A stretch of DNA of 64,000 nt from an uncultured Dorea sp. (GTDB lineage Bacteria; Bacillota; Clostridia; Lachnospirales; Lachnospiraceae). The stretch lies in contig CAJUFA010000005.1 of assembly GCA_910585725.1 (NCBI GenBank), positions 1-64,000 on the forward strand, given 5' to 3'. The translations under genes were made by a program, and so were the position numbers. The notes beneath the pieces were generated by a model, which made no database searches, was not told the origin of the DNA, and saw nothing but the letters and a program-made list of their open reading frames with translations. This document shows, one piece after another, positions 34,041-43,350 of this stretch (its first letter is position 1; each line of letters begins with the position of its first letter).

Positions 34041-35241
34041 TGTGAATATCTCCTTCAAACGTTGTATTATAAGCCTCCGCACTGTCCGAAACCCCGGTCA
34101 GATATATAATCGCGTCCCTGATATCACGCACTTTCTTCGAAGGTTCATAGTATTCTTCGCCAAAAAGAGACTGATGCATCTGTTCTACATTCTCAGCCAG
34201 ATCAATCGGCACGACATATGCGCCGCTATGATTACGTACGTTCTCACTGGTAGTTACCTGATATGGGAATCCTCCTGTCTCAACCAACTCATAATCCAAT
34301 ACATTTGCAGCGAATCCCAGCATATCTCTGACCGAAAAACTCGTGGACACCATTGGAAAGACCTCGTCTACAATACTGTTCAGCGTCAGAAGATTCGCCT
34401 CTTTCGCCTTCTGCGCCACCTTATTCAGCACAATCCTCTGCCGCTCCGTCCTCTTAAAATCATACCCTTCCGTATAACGGTTCCTTGCATAGGCTACGGC
34501 ATGTACTCCGTCCACATGCTGCGTTCCTTCTTTCACCTCGATATCTATGCACTCTTTCCCGGAAATCTCTGCCGTCTCAACCGCATACCGGTTACTCCAG
34601 TCAGCCTCTTCCGCCGTCATCTCTAGATCGATCCCTCCCAGGTTGTCGATCACATGAACCAACGCCGTAAAATTAACGCTTACGTAATTTTTTATATCCA
34701 GATCAAAATTACGGTTCAAGAGACTGATCGCCTCCTCGGGACCACCTCGATTATAAGCGGAATTCGCCTTCTCATACGACCCGTCTTTCTGTTCAAGCAA
34801 AGTATCTCTGTATACAGACAAGAGCTTTACGTCATTCGTCTCATTATTGATACTGGCTATCATGATACAGTCGCTCTGGACGCCGCCATCTAACTCGCCG
34901 TTTCTCGAATCAAGACCGAACAGAGCGATATTCGTATACGGTCCCGTATCCTGATAAGCTTCCAGCTTCTCCTCATTCAACACCTTAAAATCCATCTTGT
35001 CCAGTTTAAAAAAACCATAAGCGGCAACACACAAAACCAATAAGACAATAATCTCTGCGACCAGAATAATCATCCGTCTGCGGCGTCTCTTCTGCCTGAT
35101 CCTCCTGCGCTCTCCATTACCCGTCCCGGTATGCCTCTTATCGTCTCTTTTATCTCGGTTTCTCTTGTCCTGTGTTCTTTTGTCATAATCTCTGCCGCTT
35201 CGGTTTCTTCTATCTGCTTTTTTATCGTTCCTCTTACTCAT
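34024..35241 (-). CDS. LytR-CpsA-Psr (LCP) family cell-wall polymer ligase
   Basis: 405 aa. The first 56 residues are almost wholly Lys, Arg, Asp and Gly and stay in the cytoplasm. One helix (about 57-79) follows, then the LCP domain with NIALFGLDSRNGE, QSDCIMIASI, LSVYRDTLLEQ, YARNRYTEGYDFKRTERQR and GGFPYQVTTSENV. The set of charged pyrophosphate-binding residues is complete. It should attach the polysaccharide of this locus to peptidoglycan. It is followed by the polymerase pair and preceded by the initiating sugar transferase, so it is in the core of the assembly operon. Confidence 0.9.
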   Translation of the reverse strand: MSKRNDKKADRRNRSGRDYDKRTQDKRNRDKRDDKRHTGTGNGERRRIRQKRRRRRMIILVAEIIVLLVLCVAAYGFFKLDKMDFKVLNEEKLEAYQDTGPYTNIALFGLDSRNGELDGGVQSDCIMIASINNETNDVKLLSVYRDTLLEQKDGSYEKANSAYNRGGPEEAISLLNRNFDLDIKNYVSVNFTALVHVIDNLGGIDLEMTAEEADWSNRYAVETAEISGKECIDIEVKEGTQHVDGVHAVAYARNRYTEGYDFKRTERQRIVLNKVAQKAKEANLLTLNSIVDEVFPMVSTSFSVRDMLGFAANVLDYELVETGGFPYQVTTSENVRNHSGAYVVPIDLAENVEQMHQSLFGEEYYEPSKKVRDIRDAIIYLTGVSDSAEAYNTTFEGDIHNEGAQ

Positions 35242-35325
35242 GTCCGTCTCCCTTTATACTATCTGCTGAGTACATTATATCAGCCAGTCTTCTTCCGGCA
35301 GACCACCTCGTCGACTGAAAAGATA

Positions 35326-36738
35326 TCAGTATGCATTCTTATTCACAAATCCTTTAAAAAATGTCAGAAATATAATCTTAAAGTCAAATCCCAGCGTCCA
35401 ATTTTCAATATAATACAGGTCGCACTCAATCCTCTTACGAATAGAAGTATCGCCTCGATATCCGTTCACCTGCGCCCATCCGGTAAGCCCCGGACGTACC
35501 TGATGCTTGATCATATACCGTGGAATCTCTTCTTTAAACTGCTCTACAAACTGCGGCCGCTCCGGTCTCGGACCCACCAGGCTCATGTTCCCCCTCAGCA
35601 CGTTAACAAGCTGCGGAAGCTCGTCTATACTCGTCTTACGGATGAATCTTCCGATAGGGGTTACCCGCGGATCGTTCTGAACCGTCCACTGTTTCTTCTC
35701 AGAAGACTGATCCTGGACCACCATAGAACGGAACTTATACATCCGGAACGGCCGGTTCTGCAGCCCGATACGCTCCTGGCTGTATATCAGCGGCCCCGGC
35801 GCCGTAGCCTTGATAATCACAGCGACCGCCGCCATCACCGGAGAAAACAAGACCAAAGCGACAGCTGCTCCAAATACGTCTACAAACCTCTTCACAAGCG
35901 CATTCAACGCATTGTTGAGGGGAACTCTTCGTATATTAATAACCGGCATGCCAAGCAAATCCTCTGTATAGGGTTTTGTCGGTATAATATTATTATAATC
36001 CGGCACAAACTTCGTATGCACCCCGGATTTCTCGCACATACCCACAATATGTTCCAATTTATGATACTCTGCCAGACCAAGCGTAATTACAATCTCGTCC
36101 AGCTTGTTCTCCGGAAGTATGATTGTCAGATTCTCCGTACGTCCAATCACTTTAACTCCCCGGTATTCCGTTCCCCTCGGCGTATTATCTGCAAGAATCC
36201 CTCTTATGATATAGCCCCACTCCGGATTCGCTTTCACCCTGTCAATATATTGTTCCGTTGCACGGCTGTATCCGATCATTACGATATGCTTCTGATTATA
36301 GCCCTGCCGCCTCATATTACGCAGGCATTCTCTGATAATATTGCGTATCGTCACTTCTACACAGATATTAATGCCAAAAAACACAAAAATCATCAGCCTG
36401 GAAAAATCCGGCTGCCTCATAATATAAAGATACAGGATAAACGCCATCAATCCAATCACATTCGCCTGTATAATATGCCATGCTTCCAGCCTCCGCCCCT
36501 GCACGCGCTTCGGCGTATACATCTGGAATACATAATACAAGATCAGGTAAGCGGGAACAATCAGGAATAAGCTCTGCATGTATTCTCCCAAAGACATAAA
36601 CCACGGATCCAGCTCGAATATTCCGCTCTTAAACCTGATATACCACGCTGAAATATAGGAAAACACCAGCGCCAGCGCATCTACCGCCACATGGAGCCTG
36701 TTCAGTAATTTTTGATTATCTTTAATCAATTTGTCCAC
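35326..36738 (-). CDS. Undecaprenyl-phosphate sugar phosphotransferase (WbaP/CpsE type)
   Basis: 470 aa if the GTG at 36738 is used. A TTG at 36729 lies at a better distance from AGGTGG and may be the true start. Four N-terminal helices and a CoA-binding-like middle domain precede the catalytic C-terminal domain (about 265-470): FRMYKFRSMV, PIGRFIRKTSIDELPQL, NVLRGNMSLVGPRPE and RPGLTGWAQVNGY. It moves hexose-1-phosphate, usually glucose or galactose, to undecaprenyl phosphate and so starts each repeat unit. It sits between the acyltransferase and LCP genes. Confidence 0.92.
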   Translation of the reverse strand: MDKLIKDNQKLLNRLHVAVDALALVFSYISAWYIRFKSGIFELDPWFMSLGEYMQSLFLIVPAYLILYYVFQMYTPKRVQGRRLEAWHIIQANVIGLMAFILYLYIMRQPDFSRLMIFVFFGINICVEVTIRNIIRECLRNMRRQGYNQKHIVMIGYSRATEQYIDRVKANPEWGYIIRGILADNTPRGTEYRGVKVIGRTENLTIILPENKLDEIVITLGLAEYHKLEHIVGMCEKSGVHTKFVPDYNNIIPTKPYTEDLLGMPVINIRRVPLNNALNALVKRFVDVFGAAVALVLFSPVMAAVAVIIKATAPGPLIYSQERIGLQNRPFRMYKFRSMVVQDQSSEKKQWTVQNDPRVTPIGRFIRKTSIDELPQLVNVLRGNMSLVGPRPERPQFVEQFKEEIPRYMIKHQVRPGLTGWAQVNGYRGDTSIRKRIECDLYYIENWTLGFDFKIIFLTFFKGFVNKNAY

Positions 36739-36848
36739 CTATTTTCAAAAAAACATAGAACCAAAATGCATTATTTTTTATCATACAATAATTTACCACC
36801 ATCGACAACCCATTATAACACTCTTTTTCTTAACATTCTATTAATAAG

Positions 36849-37874
36849 TTAACGATTTCCGGATATAATATTCCATACAAAAGGTGCATAATGCCTAAGC
36901 AGACGTCCCGAATAACCGCAAAAAACGGCGACGGCCGCCGGAAGCAGGAGAAACATCCACAACCCCATTCCCATACTATTTCCAAAACACGCATACGCCA
37001 GCTTATTCCCCGCCCGTACGATCATAAAGTGCGTCGCATAGATAAAAAACGTATCCCGCATCCACCATTTTGCCTCCGGCAGTCTTACATAACCCAGAAC
37101 ATTCCATAAAAACATTGCGTCAAATAAAAAGCATAACAACTGACCCGTAAGTCCGGGAGAAACCGTGAAAAACAGGTGCGACGCCGCAGTTCCCGCCGCT
37201 GAAAACCAAAAAGGCCCCTTCATCCGCTTTGACGCTTCCACCCATTTCCTTCCGTGAAGTCCCAGATAACCTCCCGACATATAGATGAACAGCCAATTTG
37301 CCATGGACGGCAGAGTATCCCCAAGCGAGTTCAGCAGTCCGCCTCCGGCGAGCAAAAGGAGAGTAATCAGCGCGCACAGACCGGCATACCTGCTGCGAAT
37401 CAGCGGATAAATCAGCGGACAGAGGCAGATATATACAATTAAAAACTGCAGAAACCAGAAGACGGGATTATATTTACAGTTCACAACAGCCTGGAACACC
37501 TCATACCAATCCCACGAAACCTCCTGCTGAAAAGCTCCGTCTAATACCCGAACTTTAGAGACCGCCAAACGAATTATGTAATAGAAAAAATTCCATACTG
37601 CGAATGGAACCACCGTGCTGAAAAAGCGCCTCTTCCACTTATATGACAGCCTGTCCATAGTAAAATCTCTGTAAAAAAGGTATCCCGAACAAAGAAAGAA
37701 TCCTGCATTGGCGATTCTTGCCGCTTTGTCTTCCACAAAAGATTCTACCGCATTCACGGCAGGATGCTGCCCTATAAAAATATCTATATTCTGCGCATGG
37801 ACTAACACAATCAGCATACACAAGGTAAAACTATACCATCTAACCTGATTACTGAACTGATTCTTTTCCACCAT
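36849..37874 (-). CDS. Acyltransferase family 3 membrane protein
   Basis: 341 aa. The start is ambiguous: ATG at 37874 lies only 3 bases after GGGAGG, and TTG at 37889 or GTG at 37871 are alternatives. About ten helices; the family features RWYSFTLCMLIVLVHAQN (with the active-site His) and NAGFFLCSGYLFYRDF are visible. Such OafA-type proteins O-acetylate surface sugars. It most likely decorates the polysaccharide made by this locus. Confidence 0.82.
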   Translation of the reverse strand: MVEKNQFSNQVRWYSFTLCMLIVLVHAQNIDIFIGQHPAVNAVESFVEDKAARIANAGFFLCSGYLFYRDFTMDRLSYKWKRRFFSTVVPFAVWNFFYYIIRLAVSKVRVLDGAFQQEVSWDWYEVFQAVVNCKYNPVFWFLQFLIVYICLCPLIYPLIRSRYAGLCALITLLLLAGGGLLNSLGDTLPSMANWLFIYMSGGYLGLHGRKWVEASKRMKGPFWFSAAGTAASHLFFTVSPGLTGQLLCFLFDAMFLWNVLGYVRLPEAKWWMRDTFFIYATHFMIVRAGNKLAYACFGNSMGMGLWMFLLLPAAVAVFCGYSGRLLRHYAPFVWNIISGNR

Positions 37875-38035
37875 ATTCCTCCCAGACAAATCGTAACTAT
37901 CTTAATCTCCTGTTTCATAATACTAAATTAATATAGCACAAAACAAGATTATTTGCTATAATAAGTCCGTAATATAAAGCGCTGTAAAATATACTTTAGG
38001 AAGAAACTCGCCGACGCCATATCACGGCGGTTTCT

Positions 38036-39028
38036 ATGGGTAATTTCATGAAAATAACAATTATAATTCCTAATTATAACGGGAAACATTTTATGGAACC
38101 TTGTCTCGCTTCTCTTGATAAGCAGACTTGTAAAGACTTTCGGATTCTTGTTGTAGATAATGCCTCCACCGACGGAAGCATCGAATATATGAAGGAACAT
38201 TATCCTGATATCAGGATAATTGCCCTTGATCAGAATTACGGATTCAGCAAAGCGGTAAATATCGGAATCCGGCATTCCTCTACTCCCTATGTAATCCTTC
38301 TGAACAACGACACCATAGTTGATCCGCACTTCATTGAGGAGATGAAAAAGGCAATCGAGGTATCTCCCAGAATCTTCTCCGTCAGCAGCAAGATGATCCA
38401 GATGTACCATCCGGATTTGATCGACAGCGCGGGAGATCTCTATACTCTGATCGGATGGGGCGTCTGCCGGGGCGCCGGAAGACCTGTCTCAAATTATACA
38501 AAGTCAGACGAGATATTCTCGGCATGCGCAGGGGCTTCTATCTACCGCCGCTGCGTTTTCAACAAGATCGGCTACTTTGACGAGAATCATTTCGCATATC
38601 TGGAAGACGTCGATATCGGATACCGCGCCAAGATCTATGGATACAAGAATATGTACTGCCCCTCCGCCCTGGTTCAACATGTCGGCAGCGGCACCAGCGG
38701 TTCCAAATATAACGCGTTCAAAGTAAAACTGTCCGCGCGCAACAATATCTATGTAAACTACAAGAACATGCCCTTGTTGTTCCTGATCCTGAACTTCATA
38801 CCGCTTCTGACAGGATACCTTGTGAAATACTTGTTCTTTCTTAAGACAGGCTGGGGTAAAGAATACAAAGAAGGGATCTTAGAAGGTCTCCGGACCGTGA
38901 AAGCACAGAAGAAGGTGCCTTTCAGGCCGCGCCGGCTCCACAATTATATCCTGATCGAAATAGAGCTGATCCGCCATACCTTCTCCTATGCCAGAGACTG
39001 GTTTACACGCAGAATATACAAAAAATAA
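38036..39028 (+). CDS. Family 2 glycosyltransferase
   Basis: 330 aa, or 326 from a second ATG at 38048 (MKITIIIPNYNG); neither has a strong ribosome site. GT-A fold: IIIPNYNG, VVDNASTDGS, ILLNNDTIVDP (the metal motif), and YLEDVDIGYRAKIYGY. A short hydrophobic stretch near 250-270 suggests membrane contact. It resembles rhamnosyl/galactofuranosyl transferases. It alone is on the plus strand within the polysaccharide locus, transcribed away from the acyltransferase and toward rfbC, ending in a shared terminator. Confidence 0.85.
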   Translation: MGNFMKITIIIPNYNGKHFMEPCLASLDKQTCKDFRILVVDNASTDGSIEYMKEHYPDIRIIALDQNYGFSKAVNIGIRHSSTPYVILLNNDTIVDPHFIEEMKKAIEVSPRIFSVSSKMIQMYHPDLIDSAGDLYTLIGWGVCRGAGRPVSNYTKSDEIFSACAGASIYRRCVFNKIGYFDENHFAYLEDVDIGYRAKIYGYKNMYCPSALVQHVGSGTSGSKYNAFKVKLSARNNIYVNYKNMPLLFLILNFIPLLTGYLVKYLFFLKTGWGKEYKEGILEGLRTVKAQKKVPFRPRRLHNYILIEIELIRHTFSYARDWFTRRIYKK

Positions 39029-39042
39029 ATACTCTTTAATAA

Positions 39043-39081
39043 GAGGCTGCCGCAAAAATCGTCGCTTTTTGCAGCAGCCTC
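39043..39081. terminator. Hairpin between the plus-strand GT2 gene and rfbC
   Basis: GAGGCTGC-c-GCAAAAA and its partner TTTTTGC-a-GCAGCCTC (39043-39081). A strong GC stem with weak T tails; probably a bidirectional terminator for the converging units. Confidence 0.7.
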
Positions 39082-39090
39082 ATCACCGTT

Positions 39091-39699
39091 CTAAAAATGA
39101 AATGTATCTTTTAATCCTGTCCAGAGCTGATCCTTATCGCTCAGATTCAGCGCCGTTCCGTCCTTAAGGCAATAACCTTTCGCCGAAGCGCTTCCCGGAT
39201 ATTCTCCTGTCAGTCCCGGCCATTCGATCCCAATCTCAGGATCATTCCACGCCAAACCTCCCTCGTCCCCCGGACGGTAAAAGTCCGTACATTTGTAACA
39301 AAATTCCGCCACATCGCTCAGTACAAGAAATCCATGGGCGAAGCCTTCAGAGATATAGAACTGTTTTTTATTTTCTTCCGTAAGTTCAATCCCAAACCAT
39401 TTCCCATATGTTTCACTGCCGCTCCTTAAATCAACCGCAACATCGTATACCGCTCCTCTGATCACCCGGACCAGCTTTCCCTGCGGAAATTCTTTCTGGA
39501 AATGGAGGCCGCGCAGAACTCCCTTGACAGAACAAGACTGATTATCCTGCACAAAATTCATCGTGAGTCCCGCTTCCTCCATATCCCTTAAGTTATATGT
39601 TTCCATAAAATATCCCCGGGCGTCTCCATGGACTGCCGGCTCGATCACACAGAGTCCCTTAATTCCTCCGACATCCTTCTCTACCTTGATCTGTCCCAT
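39091..39699 (-). CDS. rfbC: dTDP-4-dehydrorhamnose 3,5-epimerase
   Basis: 202 aa, cupin fold. Catalytic His in LRGLHFQKEFPQGKLVRV and the GFAHGFLVLSD strand are present. It epimerises the 4-keto sugar at C3 and C5 in dTDP-L-rhamnose synthesis. It is last gene of rfbABDC, 27 bases after rfbD. GGAGGAG ribosome site. Confidence 0.95.
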   Translation of the reverse strand: MGQIKVEKDVGGIKGLCVIEPAVHGDARGYFMETYNLRDMEEAGLTMNFVQDNQSCSVKGVLRGLHFQKEFPQGKLVRVIRGAVYDVAVDLRSGSETYGKWFGIELTEENKKQFYISEGFAHGFLVLSDVAEFCYKCTDFYRPGDEGGLAWNDPEIGIEWPGLTGEYPGSASAKGYCLKDGTALNLSDKDQLWTGLKDTFHF

Positions 39700-39726
39700 A
39701 GTCTCAATCTCCTCCCGTGATAGAAT

Positions 39727-40668
39727 CTAAAATTCAATTTCCCTTAAATATCTACCCAGAGCATCCTGCCAGGATGGAAGCGGTTCAAATCCGCTGGCGG
39801 CGATCTTCCCCCGGTCTAACCTGCTGTTAAACGGTCTTACGGCCTTCGAAATTCCATACTCCTTTGTCGTAACCGGAACCACGCTTATACGCTCTTCTGC
39901 ATATTCCTGATGTCCAAGTTCCACCGCCTGCCGGAATATCTCCTTCGTAAAATCATACCAACTGATATAGCCGCCCTCATTCGTCGCATGGTAATACCCG
40001 TACTTCTCGGTTTCTATCATATCCACCAGAAGTCTTGCCAGATCAAAGGTGTATGTCGGCGTACCGATCTGGTCGTTTACTACGGTAATTCTGTCATGAG
40101 TCTTTCCCACATTCAGCATCGTCTTGATGAAGTTCTTCCCGCTCTTACCAAATACCCATGCAATCCGTACAATAAAATACTTCGTAAGCCTATCCGCCAC
40201 CGCCAGCTCTCCTTCGAGCTTCGTCTCTCCATAGACGTTCAGCGGCTTATAATCCTTACAGTCCGGATCCCATGCCTCCGTTCCCTGACCGTCAAATACA
40301 TAATCCGTGCTGATATATACCATCTTACAATCCAGCTTCTTACAGACTTCTGCAATATTCCTCGTACCGTCCGCATTGATCGCACGCACTTTATCCACTT
40401 TATCTTCATCTTCTGCCAGATCCACAGCCGTCCACGCCGCGCAATGCACCACTACATCCGGCTTCGCTTCGATAATCCTCTCCTCTGCCGCCCGGGCGTC
40501 TGTAATATCCATCTGGACATAAGGCATCCTCGTCACAACCGTATCGTCCGCCACGCCGCTGTATTCAGGGGCGATATCGCTGCCGACCCCCTCGTATCCC
40601 CGCTTTGCAAGTTCATTCATCACGTCATGCCCTAACTGTCCCGCTACGCCAGTCACGAATACTTTCAT
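39727..40668 (-). CDS. rfbD: dTDP-4-dehydrorhamnose reductase
   Basis: 313 aa, extended SDR. VTGVAGQLGHDV binds NAD(P)H, and STDYVFDG plus YGETKLEGE hold the catalytic Thr and Tyr-xxx-Lys. It completes dTDP-L-rhamnose. The chain is slightly longer than the usual 285-300. Starts 13 bases after rfbB. Confidence 0.95.
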   Translation of the reverse strand: MKVFVTGVAGQLGHDVMNELAKRGYEGVGSDIAPEYSGVADDTVVTRMPYVQMDITDARAAEERIIEAKPDVVVHCAAWTAVDLAEDEDKVDKVRAINADGTRNIAEVCKKLDCKMVYISTDYVFDGQGTEAWDPDCKDYKPLNVYGETKLEGELAVADRLTKYFIVRIAWVFGKSGKNFIKTMLNVGKTHDRITVVNDQIGTPTYTFDLARLLVDMIETEKYGYYHATNEGGYISWYDFTKEIFRQAVELGHQEYAEERISVVPVTTKEYGISKAVRPFNSRLDRGKIAASGFEPLPSWQDALGRYLREIEF

Positions 40669-40681
40669 ATTCTCCTACCTC

Positions 40682-41701
40682 CTACCGGTTTGAATACATC
40701 TTCTCGTAATAATTCTGATATTCGCCGGAGATAATCGTCTCCCACCAATCCTTATGATCCAGATACCAACGGATCGTCTTCTTAATTCCATCCGCGAACT
40801 TTGTCTCCGGAAGCCATCCAAGCTCGTTGTGAATCTTCGTCGGATCAATGGCATAACGCATATCATGACCCTTTCTGTCTGTCACATATGTGATCAGGCT
40901 CTCCGGTTTTCCCAATTCCTTACAGATAATCTTCACGATATCAATATTCTTCATCTCATTGTGCCCGCCGATATTATAGACTTCGCCTACGCGTCCTTTA
41001 TGAAGGATCAGGTCGATCGCTTTACAGTGATCCTCCACGTATAACCAGTCGCGGACATTCTCACCTTTGCCGTACACCGGAAGCGGCTTATCATTCAGCG
41101 CGTTGGCGATCATAAGCGGAATCAGCTTCTCCGGGAAATGATACGGACCATAATTATTCGAACACCTGCTTACCGTTACCGGAAGTCCATAAGTCCTGTA
41201 ATATGCCAGCGCCAGAAGATCCGCCGCCGCTTTTGACGAACTGTATGGACTGCTTGTATGGATCGGAGTCTCTTCTGTAAAGAACAGATCCGGCCGGTCA
41301 AGCGGCAGATCTCCGTATACTTCATCGGTTGATACCTGATGATATCGGGTGATACCATACTTTCTGCAGGCATCCATCAGAACCGCCGTTCCCTTAATAT
41401 TCGTGTCCAAAAACACCTCCGGATTTTCAATGGAACGATCCACATGACTCTCCGCAGCAAAATTCACTACCATATCCGGATGTTCTTCCTCAAAAAGACG
41501 GTATACCGCCTCGCGGTCCGTAATACTCTCTTTAACAAACCTGAAATTCTCACGATCCATAACTGGTTCAAGCGTAGACAGATTTCCCGCGTAAGTCAGA
41601 CAATCCAGGCAGACAATTCGATATTCCGGATATTTCTCCAGCATATGAAACACAAAATTACTTCCGATAAATCCGGCCCCTCCGGTTACAATTATATTCA
41701 T
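40682..41701 (-). CDS. rfbB: dTDP-glucose 4,6-dehydratase
   Basis: 339 aa, SDR. TGGAGFIGSNFV binds NAD, STDEVYGDLP and YSSSKAAADLL hold the active site, and SRCSNNYGPYHFPEKLIPL is the product-binding signature of RmlB. It makes the 4-keto-6-deoxy intermediate. Second in rfbABDC. Confidence 0.96.
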   Translation of the reverse strand: MNIIVTGGAGFIGSNFVFHMLEKYPEYRIVCLDCLTYAGNLSTLEPVMDRENFRFVKESITDREAVYRLFEEEHPDMVVNFAAESHVDRSIENPEVFLDTNIKGTAVLMDACRKYGITRYHQVSTDEVYGDLPLDRPDLFFTEETPIHTSSPYSSSKAAADLLALAYYRTYGLPVTVSRCSNNYGPYHFPEKLIPLMIANALNDKPLPVYGKGENVRDWLYVEDHCKAIDLILHKGRVGEVYNIGGHNEMKNIDIVKIICKELGKPESLITYVTDRKGHDMRYAIDPTKIHNELGWLPETKFADGIKKTIRWYLDHKDWWETIISGEYQNYYEKMYSNR

Positions 41702-41782
41702 AATTCTATTCTCCTTACTTTTTTCATATTCTTCTTAATTTCAATATATCGGCACACGCATGTCATAATTTCCAGGCGGAAT

Positions 41783-42679
41783 TTAATACAACCCGTCCTG
41801 GAATTTCCCGTCAAGAACATCCTTGAGATACTGTCCGTACTGATTCTTCTTCAATACTTCATATACCTCCATCACATCGTCCTTTGAAATCCATCCGTTC
41901 AGATACGCAATCTCCTCCAGACATCCGATCTTACGATGCTGATGAGATTCTACCGTCTTAACAAAATTCGTCGCATCTACAAGACTTTCGTGTGTTCCGG
42001 TATCAAGCCAAGTGAATCCTTGTCCCAACAATTCGACGCTCAGTCTGCCTTTCTCAAGATATACTCGGTTCAAGTCCGTAATTTCCAATTCTCCCCTGGC
42101 GCTGGGCTTAAGGTTCCTGGCATATTCCACCACTTTATTATCATAGAAATACAGTCCCGTTACACAATAATTACTCTTTGGTTTCGCAGGCTTCTCTTCG
42201 ATGGATATCGCTTTTCCCTCATGATTGAATTCTACGATACCAAATCGTTCCGGATCATCTACATAATATCCAAATATAGTCGCTCCATTACCCATCTCTG
42301 CATTCTCCACAGCCGCCTTAAGCCTTTTCTTCAGCCCATGCCCCGCGAAGATATTATCCCCCAGCACCATAGCCGCCGTATCGTTTCCGATAAAATCTGC
42401 CCCGATAATGAACGCCTGCGCAAGTCCGTCCGGACTTGGCTGAACCGCATAGGCCAGACGTACGCCGAACTGATGTCCGTCTCCCAGCAGTTCCTGGAAC
42501 CTGGGCGTATCCTGCGGAGTGGAAATGATCAAGATATCCCTGATCCCTGCATTCATCAGTACAGACATCGGATAATAGATCATCGGTTTATCGTAGATCG
42601 GCAGAAGCTGCTTCGATGTCACCATCGTCAGAGGATAGAGACGTGTGCCTGAACCTCCCGCTAGTATAATTCCTTTCAT
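41783..42679 (-). CDS. rfbA: Glucose-1-phosphate thymidylyltransferase
   Basis: 298 aa. MKGIILAGGSGTRLYPLT is the nucleotidyl-transfer loop, and QPSPDGLAQAFIIGADFIG and VLGDNIF are RmlA signatures. It makes dTDP-glucose, the entry to dTDP-rhamnose. First gene of rfbABDC with AGGAGG upstream. The 300-base gap before it holds an unusual promoter with a central dyad (see separate entry). Confidence 0.96.
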   Translation of the reverse strand: MKGIILAGGSGTRLYPLTMVTSKQLLPIYDKPMIYYPMSVLMNAGIRDILIISTPQDTPRFQELLGDGHQFGVRLAYAVQPSPDGLAQAFIIGADFIGNDTAAMVLGDNIFAGHGLKKRLKAAVENAEMGNGATIFGYYVDDPERFGIVEFNHEGKAISIEEKPAKPKSNYCVTGLYFYDNKVVEYARNLKPSARGELEITDLNRVYLEKGRLSVELLGQGFTWLDTGTHESLVDATNFVKTVESHQHRKIGCLEEIAYLNGWISKDDVMEVYEVLKKNQYGQYLKDVLDGKFQDGLY

Positions 42680-42785
42680 GTGTAACCTCCTCTTTGTCTT
42701 AAAATACTCTCAAAATCTCTTTGCGCCGAGATTATGTGTCTTCTAAATCCTGCGGCTGATATAACGCCCGCTTTATTTTAAAGCA

Positions 42786-42816
42786 ATTATAATAGGTGAC
42801 CTTAGGTCACCTTCAA
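42786..42816 (-). promoter_or_regulatory. rfbA promoter with 19-bp spacer filled by a perfect dyad
   Basis: Minus strand TTGAAG (42811-42816), then 19 bases, then TATAAT (42786-42791). The spacer is almost entirely the palindrome AGGTGACC-TAA-GGTCACCT (42794-42812). A long spacer with dyad between -35 and -10 is the hallmark of promoters activated by MerR family proteins through DNA untwisting. The remaining part of the 42680-42980 gap holds the start signals of the XRE gene and no other feature I can support. Confidence 0.6.
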
Positions 42817-42886
42817 GCATTTTTTCAAATTTTTTACATATTTTATCCATTTTTTGTTTATCAATTCTCTTCTTTCCCGTTCCATT

Positions 42887-42935
42887 ATGCAACGTTTCGT
42901 TTAGTATTGGCACATTTCATGTTCTTTTATGCAAC
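42887..42935 (+). repeat. Direct repeat TTATGCAAC upstream of the XRE regulator
   Basis: TTATGCAAC occurs at 42885-42893 and TTATGCAAC again at 42927-42935, 42 bases apart (four helical turns), within 100 bases of the XRE start. This may be an autoregulatory site. Confidence 0.35.
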
Positions 42936-42980
42936 TATTGTTAAAATATTCCAAATATATACAAAAGAGGAGAGGATATT

Positions 42981-43343
42981 ATGGCATTCGCTGACAAACT
43001 GCGGGCCTTGCGCCTTGAGAACAACATGACACAAGAATACGTAGCAAAACGAATGAACATGGCTCGTTCTACCATAGCAGGATATGAGACAAAGAACCGT
43101 CAACCATCACATGAAAAGCTGGCAGCCTTCGCTAATCTGTTTCATGTATCTATCGACTATCTTCTGAACGACGAATCCACACAGATTACTTTATCAGAAT
43201 CACGGGAATTATCTGACGATACACAAGATCTGCTGACGAGATATCGGCGGCTGTCCGCCCATTCGAAAAAAGATCTGCTCAGGCAGCTCCATCTCCTGGA
43301 ACTACGAGATGAAGAGCATGAGCAAAGATTGCCGACGCCCTAA
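42981..43343 (+). CDS. XRE family transcriptional regulator
   Basis: 120 aa. A helix-turn-helix of the lambda Cro/SinR type covers residues 1-65 (LRALRLENNMTQEYVAKRMN, RSTIAGYETKNRQPS, YLLND). The remaining 55 residues are charged and helical and probably dimerise. AGAGGAGAGG precedes the ATG. It lies divergently from rfbA, so it may control the polysaccharide genes, but the operator at rfbA is of a different style. Confidence 0.85.
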   Translation: MAFADKLRALRLENNMTQEYVAKRMNMARSTIAGYETKNRQPSHEKLAAFANLFHVSIDYLLNDESTQITLSESRELSDDTQDLLTRYRRLSAHSKKDLLRQLHLLELRDEEHEQRLPTP

Positions 43344-43350
43344 CTTTCCG

